A DNA stretch of 64,000 nt from Prorocentrum cordatum (taxonomy: Eukaryota; Sar; Dinophyceae; Prorocentrales; Prorocentraceae). A program made the translations under genes and the position numbers. The first letter of the stretch is position 1; each line of letters starts with the position of its first letter. The notes under the pieces are model-generated. The model ran no database searches, had not been told where the DNA came from, and saw only the letters and a list, made by a program, of their open reading frames with translations. The stretch spans positions 1 to 64,000 of the forward strand of contig CAUYUJ010015743.1 in the NCBI GenBank assembly GCA_963575745.1, written 5' to 3'. This document shows, in pieces, positions 1 to 9,889 of the stretch.

Positions 1-345
1 AAAGGGAGGGCGGGAGGGAGCAGGGACGGAGGGAGCAGGGAGGGAGGAAGCAGGAGGAGAGAAGCAGGGAGGGAGGGAGGGAGAAAGAGAGAGAGAGAGA
101 GAGAGAATGAAAAAGAAGGAAGCAGGGGAGCAGGGAAGGAGGGAGCAGGGAGGAAGGGAGGGAGAGAGGGAGGGAGGGCAGGTTGGGAGCAGGGAGCAAG
201 GAGGGAGGGAAAGAGCAGGGAGGCAGGACGAAAGAAAGCAGTGAGGGAGGGAGAAGGGAGGGAGGGAGGGAGCGGAGGGAGGAGGAACGGAGGGAGAGAA
301 GTGGCTGGGAGGGAGGGAGTAAGCTCCATCCCGGCTTTTCCTCCC
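1..345 (+). repeat. Polypurine GGGA/GGGAG low-complexity tract
   Basis: Almost pure G and A on the + strand, built from irregular GGGAGGGAG, GAGAGAGA and GGGAGCAGGGAG units. It could form G-quadruplex or triplex DNA, but that is inference. The open frames across it (Arg/Glu/Gly-rich) come from base composition, not coding. It ends where a pyrimidine-rich stretch (TTTTCCTCCCTGTTTCCC) begins. Confidence 0.9.
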
Positions 346-1074
346 TGTTTCCCTTCCCTGCTACCTTCCCTCTCTGTCTCCCTCAGACATGTCTATACAG
401 ACGCAGTTTTTCAGTTCTCACTTCCAGCGAAGCTATTCATATGAAGTCTCGCGCTCTCAGTGAGAGCGCGAGACCATTCTGCGTCGACAAAAATGCACCA
501 GAACTCTCTAGGTCACCCATAGATCGATATAAATTAGAAAAAAATCATCCGACACAAAAAATGTAAAATTGTACAAATCGATATTTTTCATTAATTTTGA
601 AAATTCTAATCAATTTGGGCACTCTCGAGGCTCATTCGATGTCACGCATGTCGCTGCTTCGATTGGAATGCACCTGGCATGCATAGCATGCACTCAGCTC
701 GAATTATCATCGAAACACCGTTCGCAACACGCATACATAGAGACGGTATTTCGATCATAACTCCTGACTCAGCCATTTCGAGGAACTCTCGAGCTTCCAG
801 TGTGACGCGTCAGATCATTCTGCATCGACTGGTGTGCGTGAGAGGTCTGTAGATTGCTGACAGCTCGAGTTAAGTAAAGCCAACCACCGTCACCTGCCAA
901 ACTGTACTGCGGGCAAAGTCGGTTCCCGCAAGTCTTTTGATAGTAATATTGCTTCTAGAGCCCTGAAAATTTTACCAGCAGATGCGCCATAGCTTATTGT
1001 AGGTAGGAAAAATCCAACTTATGAAAACGAATTGTCAAATCTTGCACAATGTTCCAAAAACCGACCCCAGGTTA
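346..1074. other. No gene recognised; degenerate repeat sequence
   Basis: I find no convincing coding region or RNA gene. The stretch holds a perfect 29-bp inverted repeat (446-474) and scattered words (aactctcgagcttccag, gagaggtctg) resembling decayed pieces of the satellite monomers found downstream. The 3' part (about 920-1074) resembles J-module sequence (agtaatattgcttctag, gccatagcttattgtaggta). Confidence 0.5.
446..474. repeat. Perfect inverted repeat, 14-bp arms, 1-nt spacer
   Basis: Arms GTCTCGCGCTCTCA and TGAGAGCGCGAGAC are exact reverse complements around a single G. Either strand would form a very stable hairpin. No U-tract follows and no gene is adjacent, so a terminator role is not supported. 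It does not belong to the hairpin family found from 12 kb onward. Confidence 0.85.
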
Positions 1075-1175
1075 CCACATTGTCTCTTTTGGTCGGGTCG
1101 GCCAACTAGCTCCACCCTGCGCCCGAATTCCTCTTAGCTCATCTCGTCGAAGAGCTCTACGAGGTACACGAACAG
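1075..1175 (+). repeat. Module F, forward orientation
   Basis: Reads ..GGTCGGGTCGGCCAACTAG..GAATTCCTC..GAAGAGCTCTACGAGGTAC. The same roughly 70-100-bp module recurs forward at about 1,740-1,885, 2,800-2,870 and 3,260-3,335. It recurs reversed at about 5,160-5,245, 5,420-5,475, 6,805-6,895, 10,336-10,420, 12,105-12,185, 13,425-13,510, 15,358-15,450, 34,872-34,960, 35,560-35,640, 48,606-48,690, 52,103-52,190 and 53,972-54,035. In the reversed copies it begins ACCTCGTAGAGCTCTTCGGCATCGATGAG and ends GGAGCTAGT. No coding capacity. Confidence 0.75.
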
Positions 1176-2560
1176 TTTCGTGATTTTGCGCAGCAGACCG
1201 AGTTCAGCTAGGAAGCCACGCTCCCGGACCCGCTGCAAGCTCCAGCAAGTTTCTGCGAGAATCGTGGACCGGCGGAGGTGGGCGTGTGCTCCTCACCACC
1301 CACCGCCGGCTTCTTATCTGAAACCCTCAGCTCTCCAGGAGCTATCTGGGAAAAACCAGGATAGCGAAGCCAAGCGCGGAACGCCGCACGGGGACCTCTG
1401 CCAGGCTGCCTGAACCGATGCGCGGGACGCTGGAAACCTCGCAGGAGATCTGGGGGCTGCCCTGAAGAGCTCCGCAAGCGCTGCCAGGCGCGCCCCCACG
1501 CGTTCCTGCACGCGCGCAGGCACGCGTGGACGCGCGCCCGAAGCGCTCCTGGACCAGCTGCCGGCACGGGCGAGCCGCTGCGAGGATCGTGGAGCGGCAG
1601 AAATATGAGCTGCTGGCGGGCATCACCACCGTCCAGCTTCTAATCTAAAGCCCTCTAGCTCTCAGAGAGCTCTCCGGGAATGACTTGTCAAATATCTTTC
1701 AAATCTTAGCAAAACCGACTCAAAGTTACCACATTGTCCGTTCTGGTCGGGTCGACCAACTAGCTCCACCCCGCGCCGGAATTCCTGTAGCTCATCAATG
1801 TCGGAGAGCTCTACGAGGTACTAGCTCCACCCCGCGCTGGAATTCTTCAAGGGCATCGATGCCGAAGAGCTCTACGCGGTATGACGACGAGCTCTACAAG
1901 GTACTCTTGAGCTTCCAGCAAGTAGCCAAGGGAAGCTCTACAAGTACTCTCAGAGAGATCTCCGGGAACTGGACAGCTTTCCTGGGGGGCTCTGGGGGGC
2001 TCTCCTGAAACGCTTCTGAAACGCAGCAAGGGACGCTTCCACGCGTGCCTGACCTCGCACGGGTACGCGTGGACAGGTGCCCGAAGCGCTCCCGGACGCG
2101 CTGGGAAGTTTTACAGGTTGCTGCCGGGATTTTGGTGTGGCGAAGATGGGCTGCTGGCAAGCGCCATCACCGTCCGGCTTCTAATCTCGAACCCTATGGC
2201 TCTCAGAGAGCTCTCTGGGAATCCCTAGCTCATCGATAACGAAGCTCTACGCGGTATTACTCTTCTAGCTTCGCCACGCTCTTAGGGAAGCTCTACGAGT
2301 GACTGGAATGCTTTCCTGAAAAGCTTCGGGGGCTCTTCCGAAAAGCTTCTGGGGCGCTGACAGCGACGCTTCCGCGCGTGCCAGCGCGCGTGCGGGCGCG
2401 CGTGAACGCGTTCCCGAAGCGCTCTTGGGGACGCTGCAGCTTCGAGCAGGCCGCTCCGGCGATTTTGGACCGCCGCGCAGGAGCTTCTGGCTGGCAGCCT
2501 CGTAGAGCTTTTGATCGCGCGGCACTGCTTGAAACACATGGAAGAAGCTTTCTCAAGGTG
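1176..2560. repeat. Mosaic of GC-rich B and D family fragments, mostly inverted
   Basis: 1,180-1,345 is a partial D-family copy (gaagccacgctcccggacccgctgcaagct.., inverted relative to the array at 10-12 kb). About 1,345-1,690 and 1,900-2,250 are inverted B-family copies that end in agctctcagagagctctccgggaa. Each carries the CpG-rich pseudo-palindromic core (for example CCTGCACGCGCGCAGG near 1,505). Two F modules lie between. The Ala/Arg-rich open frames seen here on both strands are composition artefacts shared by every B copy. Confidence 0.7.
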
Positions 2561-3430
2561 GTCTGAGAAGCTCGAAAAATCGAGATTTGATCAATTTTTC
2601 CAAAAAGATTCTTGGAGTATTTCTTGAAAAACGTCAAATTCACATTTTTGGGTGTCAACACGAAGTCGGAACTGGCTCTAGAGAGCTGAGGTGCTCTGGA
2701 AATTTATGTATCAATGCTTGGCGCAAAAGTTTGTTTTCTCAAAATGCATTGTCAATATCTTTCAAAGATTAGCAAAACCAACCAAAAGTCACCACATTGT
2801 CTCTTCTGGTCGGATCGACCAACTAGCTCCAGTCCGCGCGGGAATTCCTCTAGCTCATCGATGAAAAACCGCCCTCAAGTTGACGCATTGTCTCTTTTGG
2901 TCGGGTCTGCCAACTAGCTTTACCCTGCGCCCGAATGGGAACCGGCGGTAAGCCGTCAACCTGGTTACCGCCGGGGACCTCGCAGAGCTCGTTTCTCGCA
3001 CGGCGCTCCTCGGAACACATGAAGCAAGCCTCTTCAGGGTGATCGGAAAATTCGAAAAATCACGTTTTTCTGTTTTTATCGAACGTTCGTTCCTCCAAAT
3101 GTTTTGATAGTAATAATACAGCTACGGACCTGAGAACTTTACAGGCGCACGCGTCATAACCAACTACAGGTGCGAAAGATCTGCTTTCTCAATATGAAGT
3201 GTCAAATATCTTTTAAATCCTAGCAAAAACTACCCAAAGTCAGCACATCTTCTTTTCTGGTCGGGTCGACCAACTAGCTCCACCCCGCGCCAGAATTTCT
3301 CAAGCCCATCGATACCGAAGAGATTTACGAGGTATTCCTCTTAGCTCAGCTTGCCGAAGAGGTCTACAAGGCATTACGTTTGCCTACCAGCTTTGTAGGC
3401 TTCCTACAGCTCGAGTTAAGTTTCTGAAGC
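2561..3430. repeat. J-type and F modules with an inverted hairpin
   Basis: AT-richer J modules, marked by phrases such as atcaatttttccaaaa, tttctcaaaatgcattgtc and gatagtaataatacagctacggacctgagaa, alternate with F modules. The orientation is mixed. No gene is supported. Confidence 0.6.
2942..2974 (-). repeat. Hairpin repeat, inverted copy
   Basis: CCGGCGGTAA at 2942-2951 pairs with TTACCGCCGG at 2965-2974. The loop reads GCCGTCAACCTGG, the reverse complement of the CCAGGTTGACGGC loop of downstream copies. It is followed by ACCTCGCAGAGCTC, so this copy points left, unlike those from 12 kb onward. Confidence 0.8.
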
Positions 3431-3955
3431 TCTCTGAGAGCTTTACGATTTTAGGTTAGAGGCCGGACGGTGGTCTTGCATGCCGGCAGCCCATCTTCGC
3501 CGGTCCAGAATCCCCACAGGGAGTTGTAAAACTTCGCTGCGTATCTGGGCGCGCTTCCGGCACGCGTCCGCGCGTGCCTGCGCGCGCGCGGGCATGTGTG
3601 GAAGCGTGCCTAGCAGCGCTTCAGAAGCGCTTCAGGAGAGCTCCACAGAGTTTTTCAGGAAAGCTTTCCAGCGCGAGTGCCTCTTTGCGGTCTGGGTATT
3701 TCCGGGAGAGCTCTCTGAGAGCTATAAGGTTTGAAAAATGAGAAGCTGGACAGTGGTGGTGCCTGCCAGCAGCCCATCTTCTGTAGCGACTTGTGGAACT
3801 TCGCAGCGTGTCCGGGAGCGCTTCTGGCGCGCGTCCACGCGCGCCTGCACGCGTGCAGGCTCGCGTTGAAGCGTCGCTGGCAGTGCTTCAGAAGCGCTTC
3901 AGGAAAGCCCTCCAGAGCTTTTTGGGGATTTCGTCCAGAGTATGCCTCTTACCTC
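3431..3955 (+). repeat. Two B-family copies
   Basis: Both copies share the run gccggacggtggt..agcccatcttc..cacgcgt..gcctgcgcgcg..gaagcg..cagcgcttcagaagcgcttcagg. They are parts of the 5.5-9.9 kb array family and carry the CpG-rich core. The open frames here (84 and 124 aa) are B-family frames without similarity to any protein I recognise. Confidence 0.65.
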
Positions 3956-4265
3956 GTAGAGCTCTTCGCCATCAATGAGCTCGAGGAATTCCGGCGCCGG
4001 GTGCAGCTAGTGCCTTGTAGAGGTCTTCGGCAAGATGAGCTGAGGGGAATTTGGGCGCGGGGTGGAGCTAGTCGACAGACCCGACGTAAAGAGACAATGT
4101 GGTGACTTCAGGTCGTTTTTTGTATCTTTGTGTAAAATTTGCAAGTTCGTTTGAAAGAACAAGTATTTTTCCCAACTGTAGTGGGTTATTGCGCGCGCGG
4201 CTGTGAAATTCTCACGTCCCTAGCTGCAGTATTACTAGCACAAGACTTGAGGGAACCGTCGGCCG
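3956..4265. repeat. Reversed F modules followed by a J module
   Basis: ACCTCGTAGAGCTCTTCG..GAGGAATTCCGGC..GGAGCTAGT marks a reversed F module. An AT-rich J module follows (gtgacttcaggtcgttttttgtatcttt..ctgtagtgggttattgcgcg..tgcagtattactagcac). No gene. Confidence 0.6.
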
Positions 4266-4735
4266 TTTCGAGTCATCTTGACACGCGTTGACGGTTTTCT
4301 GTACTTAACTGGAGATTTAAGACAGCAACAGAGCTGATACTTACAGAAACCGATTCAGAATCATCACGCGCGTTCGTCTGTTGCACCGAGAGGTCTGAGC
4401 GCGGTCTGCTACTCGAGCTAGGTCCGCGAAACTATACGTATTATATGAGTGATCTTGACGGATGCTGTCGGTTTCTATACTTCACTCGGGCTGTAGGAGA
4501 GCTACTGAGCTGGAACGCACACGAATCGATTTAGAATCATAAGGCGCGTTCGTCTGTTGCATCGAAAGTTCTGAAATCGGTCTGCGTCTTGAGCTAGGTC
4601 CACGAAACAGTTCGTCTTCTTCGAGTTATCATGACAGGTGCTGTTGGGTTTCTTTATTTAACTCGAGCTATAGAAGGGCTACAAATCTGTTACGCCCACG
4701 TAATCGATCCAGAATCATCAGGCGCGTGCGTCTCA
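4266..4735 (+). repeat. Short array of the about 177-bp satellite monomer
   Basis: Two full monomers and part of a third. The recurring start TCTTGAC..GACGG..TTTTCTGTACTTAACT occurs at 4276, 4453 and 4629, giving periods of 177 and 176 bp. This is the same monomer that dominates the window from 16.5 kb on, already diverged here. Confidence 0.8.
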
Positions 4736-5252
4736 AGCATCTAGAGGCACGCGTGGAAGCGTGCCTGGTAGCGTGTCAGAACCGCTTCCGGAAATCTTCC
4801 GGGGGCTCGCCAGAACAGCTTTCCGGTCTGAGCTTCTCTTCGCTCTCTGGGTTTTGGACGCTACCAATCGGGCGCAGAGTGGAGCTAGTTGATCGACCCG
4901 AGAGCTCAGGGGGGCCCCCAGAGCTGTTCAAGAAAGCTGTCCAGACCCCCGATCTCTGGGTTTTGGACGCTACCAAGTGTTCCCGGAGAGCTCCCTGAGA
5001 GCTATAGGGTTTTAGATAAGAAGCCCGACGGCGGTGGTGCCTGCCCATCTTCGCCGCGCCAGAATCCCTGCAGTGGGGTGCTCCCGGAGGGCTCTCTGAG
5101 AGCTATAGGTTCCAGATTAGAAGCCAGACAGTGGTGGTGCCTTCCAGCAGCCCATATACTTTGTAGAGCTCTTCGTGATCGATGAGCTAAGAGGAATTCT
5201 GGCGAGGGGTGGAGCTAGCTGGCCGACCCGACCAAAAGAGACAATGTGGCAC
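4736..5252. repeat. Fragments of B, C and F modules
   Basis: Contains B-family pieces (cacgcgtggaagcg, gagctctctgagagctatagg), two copies of the 3' boundary phrase GGGTTTTGGACGCTACCAA, and a reversed F module at about 5,160-5,245. No gene. Confidence 0.6.
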
Positions 5253-5420
5253 ATAACTCGTCGAGCTTCCCTTAGCTAGTTGCTGGAAGCTTACGAGTAA
5301 CTCGTAAAGCTTCCCCTTAGCAAGTTATTGCTGGAAGCTTACGAGTAACTCGTAGAGCTTCCCTTAGCAAGTTCTTGCTGGAAGCTTCAGAGTACCTTGT
5401 AGAGCTTCCCTTAGCAAGTA
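5253..5420 (+). repeat. Tandem array of the about 46-bp E module
   Basis: Three full units (about 5,254-5,298, 5,299-5,345, 5,346-5,393) and a partial one. Each reads ACTCGTA-AGCTTCC .. TTAGCAAGTT.. GCTGG .. GGAAGCTTACGAGT. The two ends are near-perfect inverted repeats, so a unit is a mini-palindrome. Single E modules recur elsewhere between TAA trinucleotides (15,055, 37,030, 39,302, 40,588, 50,163, 54,156). Confidence 0.75.
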
Positions 5421-7424
5421 CCTCGTAGAGCTCTTCGGCATCGATGGGCTAGAGGAATTCGGGCGCGGGGTGGAAGCTTAAGAGTAATTTCCCGGGGAGC
5501 TCGCTGAGAGCTAAAAAGGCTTCAAGATTAGAAGCCGGACGGTGGTGGTGCCCGCCAGGAGCTTCTCTCCGTCGCTCCACGATCCTCGCAGCGGCTCGCC
5601 TGACCCGGCAGCTGGTCCGGGAGAGCTTCTGGCAAACTTCCACGCGTGCCTGCGCGCGTGCAGGCACGCATGGAAGTGTTTCTGCCAGCGTTTCGGCAGC
5701 GCTGTAGGGGAGCTTCCCAGAGCTTTTCCCGGATAGCCTCTTGGGCTACGTAGGGTTGTTAGAGAAGAAGCCGGCGAGTGCGCGTGCGCCGCCGCACCCT
5801 TCCGCCCACCGCTCCACGTTCCCTTCCGTGAGTCCTCGGGTTCCGCAGCGTGTCCCGGAGCGTCTGTTCCAGTACGTTCCCGTAGAACGTGCTCTAGAAG
5901 CTTCGCGAACGTGCCCCAGAGGTCTCGCGGAGCTTCCCGGGCAGCGAGCGCCCGCCCGTGCAGGCACGCGTGGAAGCGTCGCCCTCTGCCCTTCAGGAGC
6001 GCGCCAGGCGAGCTTTCCAGCGCCACCACGCACGTTTGCAAGCAGCTTTTGCAGCGCTTCAGAAGCAGGCACCTCCGCGCACGTCCACGACGTGCACCCA
6101 GCCATGCGCACGCAGCGCGTGGAGCACTCTGAGGCGAGCGCAGGGGCACGCGCGGCGCCAGGGGCACGGCCCAGGTCGCTGGCGCGACGAGACGTGTGCG
6201 CGCGCGTCTCTGGCTTGGCTATCCGGGTTTTTCCCGGGGAGCTCTCTGAGAGCTAGAGGGCTTTAAAGTAAAAGCCGGGCGGTGGTGGCGCCTTCCAGCA
6301 GCCCATCTCCGCCGCTCCACGATCCCCGCAGCGCCTCGCCCGAGCCGGCAGCTGGTTCGGGGGCGCTTCAAGCGCGCGTCCACGTATGCCTGCACGCGTG
6401 CAGGCACGCGTGGAAGCGTTCCTGACAGTGCTTCGGAAGCGCTGCAGGGGAGGCCCCAGAGCTCTCCAGGAAAGATTTCCCTCCCCCAAGGGCGTCTTCG
6501 CTCTCCGGGTTTTTCCCGGGGAGCTCGCTGAGAGCTAAAGGGTTTAAAAGAAAAAGCCGGACGGTGGTGGTGCCCGCCAGGAGCTCCTCCACGGCGGTCC
6601 ACAGGCCTCGCAGAAACTCCGGCGAGCCGGCAGCGGGTTCGGGGGCGCTGTCCACGTGTGCCTGCACGCGTGCAGGCACGTGTGGAAGCGTTTTTGGCAG
6701 CGCTTCGACAGCGCTGCAGGGGAGCTCCCCAGCGCTCTCGAGGGAAGATTTCCCCCTCCCGACGGTCTCTTCGCTCTCCGGGTTTTGGACGCTACCAAGT
6801 ACCTCGTAGAGCTCTTCGGCATCGACTACCAAGTACCTCGCAGAGCTCTTCGGCATCGATGAGCTAGAGGAATTCCAGCGCGGGGCGGAGCTAGTGACTT
6901 GTGGAGCTTCCCTAAGCTAGCAGCTGGAAGCTTAAGAGTAATTCGGACGCGCTGGAGAGCTAGTTGGCAAGAAAAATCTCGACGGAACTTTTGGTGACTT
7001 TTTCCCGGAGAGCTCGCTGAGAGCTAAAGGGTTTAAGATTAGAAGCCGGACGGTGGTGGTGCCCCCCATGAGCTCCTTTCCGTCGCTCCAGAGGCCTCGC
7101 AGCAGCTCCGGCGACCCAGCAACTGGTCCGGGGGAGCTTCCTGCAAGCTTCCACGCGTGCCTGCGCGCGTGCAGGCACGCATGGAAGCGTTTCTTCCAGC
7201 GCTTCGGCAGCGCTGCTGGGGAGCTTCCCAGGGCTCTCCAGGAAAGATCCCGCTCCCAAAGGGTCCCTTCGCTCTCCGGGTTTTTCCCGGAGAGCTCGCT
7301 GAGAGCTAAAGGGTTTAAGATTAGAAACCAGGCGGTGGTGGCGCCCGCCAGCAGCCCATCTCCGCCGCTCCACGATCCTCGCAGCGCCTCGCCTGACCCG
7401 GCAGCTGGTCCGGGAGAGCTTCCG

Positions 7425-7450
7425 GCGTGCCTGCACGCGTGCAGGCACGC
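7425..7450. repeat. Perfect 26-bp CpG-rich palindrome
   Basis: A perfect palindrome centred on ACGCGT within a B unit, made of GCGTGCCTGCACG and its exact reverse complement. Other B units carry the same site with small changes (for example a perfect 20-bp core at 6387-6406), so this is a family feature. Confidence 0.85.
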
Positions 7451-9601
7451 GTGGACGCGTTCCTGGCAGCGCTGCAGAGACGCTGCAGGGGGGCCCCCAG
7501 AGCCCCAGAAGAGCTTCATGAGAGCTTCCGTGGGCTCGCCAGGAAACCCTTCCGGTGTGTGTCCTCTTTGCTCTCCGGGTTTTTCCCGGAGAGCTCTCAG
7601 AGAGCTAGAGGGTTTTAGATCAGAAGCCGGACGGTGGTGGTGCCCGCCAGCAGCCCATCTCCGCCGCTCCACGATCCTCGCAGCGACTCGCCCGGCCCGG
7701 CAGCGCGTCCGCAGCAATGCAGGATCGCTTCAGAAGGGTTCGACAGAGCTCTGCAGGCGCTTCAGGGGTGTGTGGCGTGCCTTCACGCGTGCAGGCACCG
7801 TGGAAGCGTTTCTGGCAGAGCTGCAGCAGCGCTGCAGGGAAGTTTTCCGGGGCGCCAGAACAGCTTTGCGAGAGCGTTGCGGAGCTCGCACGGCTCTCCG
7901 GGTTTGGGACGCTACCAAGTGGACGCTACTAAGTTCCCGGAGAGCTCTCTGAGTTCTAGAGGGTTTTAGATTGGAAGCCGGGCGGTGGTGGTGCCCGCCA
8001 GCAGCCCATCTTCGCCGATCCACGATCCCCGCAGCGGCTCGCCCGGCCCGGCGGCGCGTCCGGGAGAGCTTCCGGCAAGCGTCCACGCGAGCCTGCACGC
8101 GTGCAGGCACGCCTAGACGCTCGCCCGAAGCTCTCCCGGACACGCTGCCGGGTCAGGCGAGCCGCTGCGGGGATCGTGGACCGGCGGAGATGGGCTGCTG
8201 GCGGGCACCACCACCGTCCGGCTTCTTATCTTAAACCTTTTAGCTCTCAGCGAGCTCTCCGGGACTCTTTCCTGGAGAGCCTTGGGGGACCCTCCTGGAG
8301 CGCTGCGGACGCGCTGCCAGAAGCACTTCCATGCGTGCCTGCACGCATGCGGGCACGCGTGGAAGCTTGCCGGCAGCTCCCCCGGACCAGTTGCCGGGCC
8401 GCCGGAGGCGCTGCGGGGAACGTGGACCGCCGTGGAGGAGCTCCTGGGGGCACCACCACCGTCCGGCTTCTAATCTTAAGCCCTTTGGCTCTCGCTAGAG
8501 GAATTCCGGCGCGGGGTGGAGCTAGTTGGCCCAGCCGGCCGAGGCGGACAATGTTCCCGGAGAGCTCGCTGAGAGCTAAAGATTAGAAGCCGGACGGTGG
8601 TGGTGCCCGCCAGGAGCTTTTCCGCGGCGCTCCACGGTTGCCGTAGAAACTCCGGCGACCCGGCAGCGGGTCCGGGAGAGCTTCCGGCAAGCTTCCACAC
8701 GTGTCTACAAGCGTGCAGGCACGCATGGAGACGTGTTTGGCAGCGCTTCGGCAGCGATGCAGGGAGCCCCTCGCAGCTCTCCAGGAAAGGTCTCTTCGCT
8801 TTCCGGGTTTTGGCCCCTACCAAGTGACTTGTAGAGCTTCCCTGAGAGCGCAGCGGCGAAGCTTAAGAGTAACTCGTAGAGCTTCCCTTAGCAAGTTATT
8901 ACTGGAAGCTAAGAGTAATGACTCGTAGAGCTTCCCTACGCTAGTTGCTGGAAGCTTGAGAGTAATTCCGGCACGCTGGAGAGGTAGTTGGCAAGAAAAA
9001 TCTCGACGGAACTTAACTCGTAGAGCTTCCCTGTGCAAGTTATTCCCGGATAGCCCTATTGTTGGGCTACATAGGGTTGTTAGAGGAGAAGCCGGCGGGT
9101 GCGCGTGCATCGCCGCACTCCCACGCTCCCCGCTCCACGATCCCCGCAGCGACTCGCCGGGGCTTGCAGCGTGTCCGGGAGCGTGGCTTCCTAGCGTTTC
9201 CCAATACGCGTGGCTCAAGGGTGCGCGAAGCGCTTCGGCAGAGCTTTGGCAGAGCTTCGCCCGTGCTCGCAGGCTCCTAGGCAGAGGCGTCGTGGTAGGT
9301 TTTACAGAGCTCCGCGGGTTGTAACAGACGCCCCCGCAGGTTTCTCCTCCGAGGTTTCCAGCGCTCCACGCATCGTTCCGGGCGGCCTGGCAGAGGTCGC
9401 CGTGCGGCGCTTTGGATCGCTCTGCGCCTCGCGTCTTGCCTCGCTATTCGGGTTTTGGACGCTTACAAGTTGCTGGAAGCTTAAGAGTAATTCTGGGGCG
9501 CTGGAGAGCTAGCCCGCCAGCAGCCCATCTCCGCCGCTCCACGATCCCCGCAGCGCCTCGCCTGATCCGGCAACTGGTCCGGGAGAGCTTCCGGCAAGAG
9601 T

Positions 9602-9635
9602 CCACGCGTGCCTGCACGCGAGCAGGCACGCGTGG
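9602..9635. repeat. Inverted repeat with 14-bp perfect arms in a B unit
   Basis: Arms CCACGCGTGCCTGC and GCAGGCACGCGTGG flank a 6-nt spacer ACGCGA. This is the B-family core. One base change in the spacer (A to T) would make all 34 bp a perfect palindrome. Confidence 0.85.
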
Positions 9636-9889
9636 AAGCGTTCCTGGCAGCGCTTCAGAGACGCTGCAAGGGAGCCCCCAGAGCCCCAGAAGAGCTTCAC
9701 GAGAGCTTCCGTGGGCTTGCCAGCAGGCTTTCCGGCGCGTGTCTTCTTTGCTCTCCGGGTTTTCGACGCTACCAAGTAACTCGTAGAACTGCCCTACGCT
9801 AGTTGCTGGAAGCTTAAGAGCTATTCCGGCGCGCCGGAGAGCGAGTTGGCCAGAAAAATCTCGACGGAACTTTTGGTGACTTTTGGTCG

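Larger units (their letters stand above)
5486..9889. repeat. GC-rich B-family array with palindromic cores
   Basis: About a dozen copies of a roughly 300-bp unit in both orientations. A forward unit starts TTCCCGGAGAGCTC, continues with gaagccgg-cggtggtggtgcccgcc, cagcccatct-cgccg-tccacgatcc, and a palindromic CACGCGTGCCTGC/GCAGGCACGCGTG core. It ends in CTTCGCTCTCCGGGTTTT(GGACGCTACCAAGT). Inverted copies lie at about 8,100-8,260 and 8,340-8,480. Long open frames on both strands (up to 299 aa) overlap each other, repeat with the unit and are Ala/Arg/Ser/Pro-rich. I treat them as composition artefacts. Confidence 0.75.

Noticed and set aside
1-345. Telomeric repeat at the window start
   Set aside because: The tract is irregular GGGAG/GGGA, without a fixed TTTAGGG-type unit.
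5511-8143. Long open frames (up to 299 aa) on both strands in the B-family array
   Set aside because: They overlap on opposite strands, repeat with the roughly 300-bp unit, are rich in Ala/Arg/Ser/Pro and show no domain. High GC without stops explains them.
9212-9219. GGCTCAAG inside D-family sequence (also 10047-10054)
   Set aside because: Other D units have GGCTCCAG at the aligned place, so these are D-family variants and not spliced-leader relicts.
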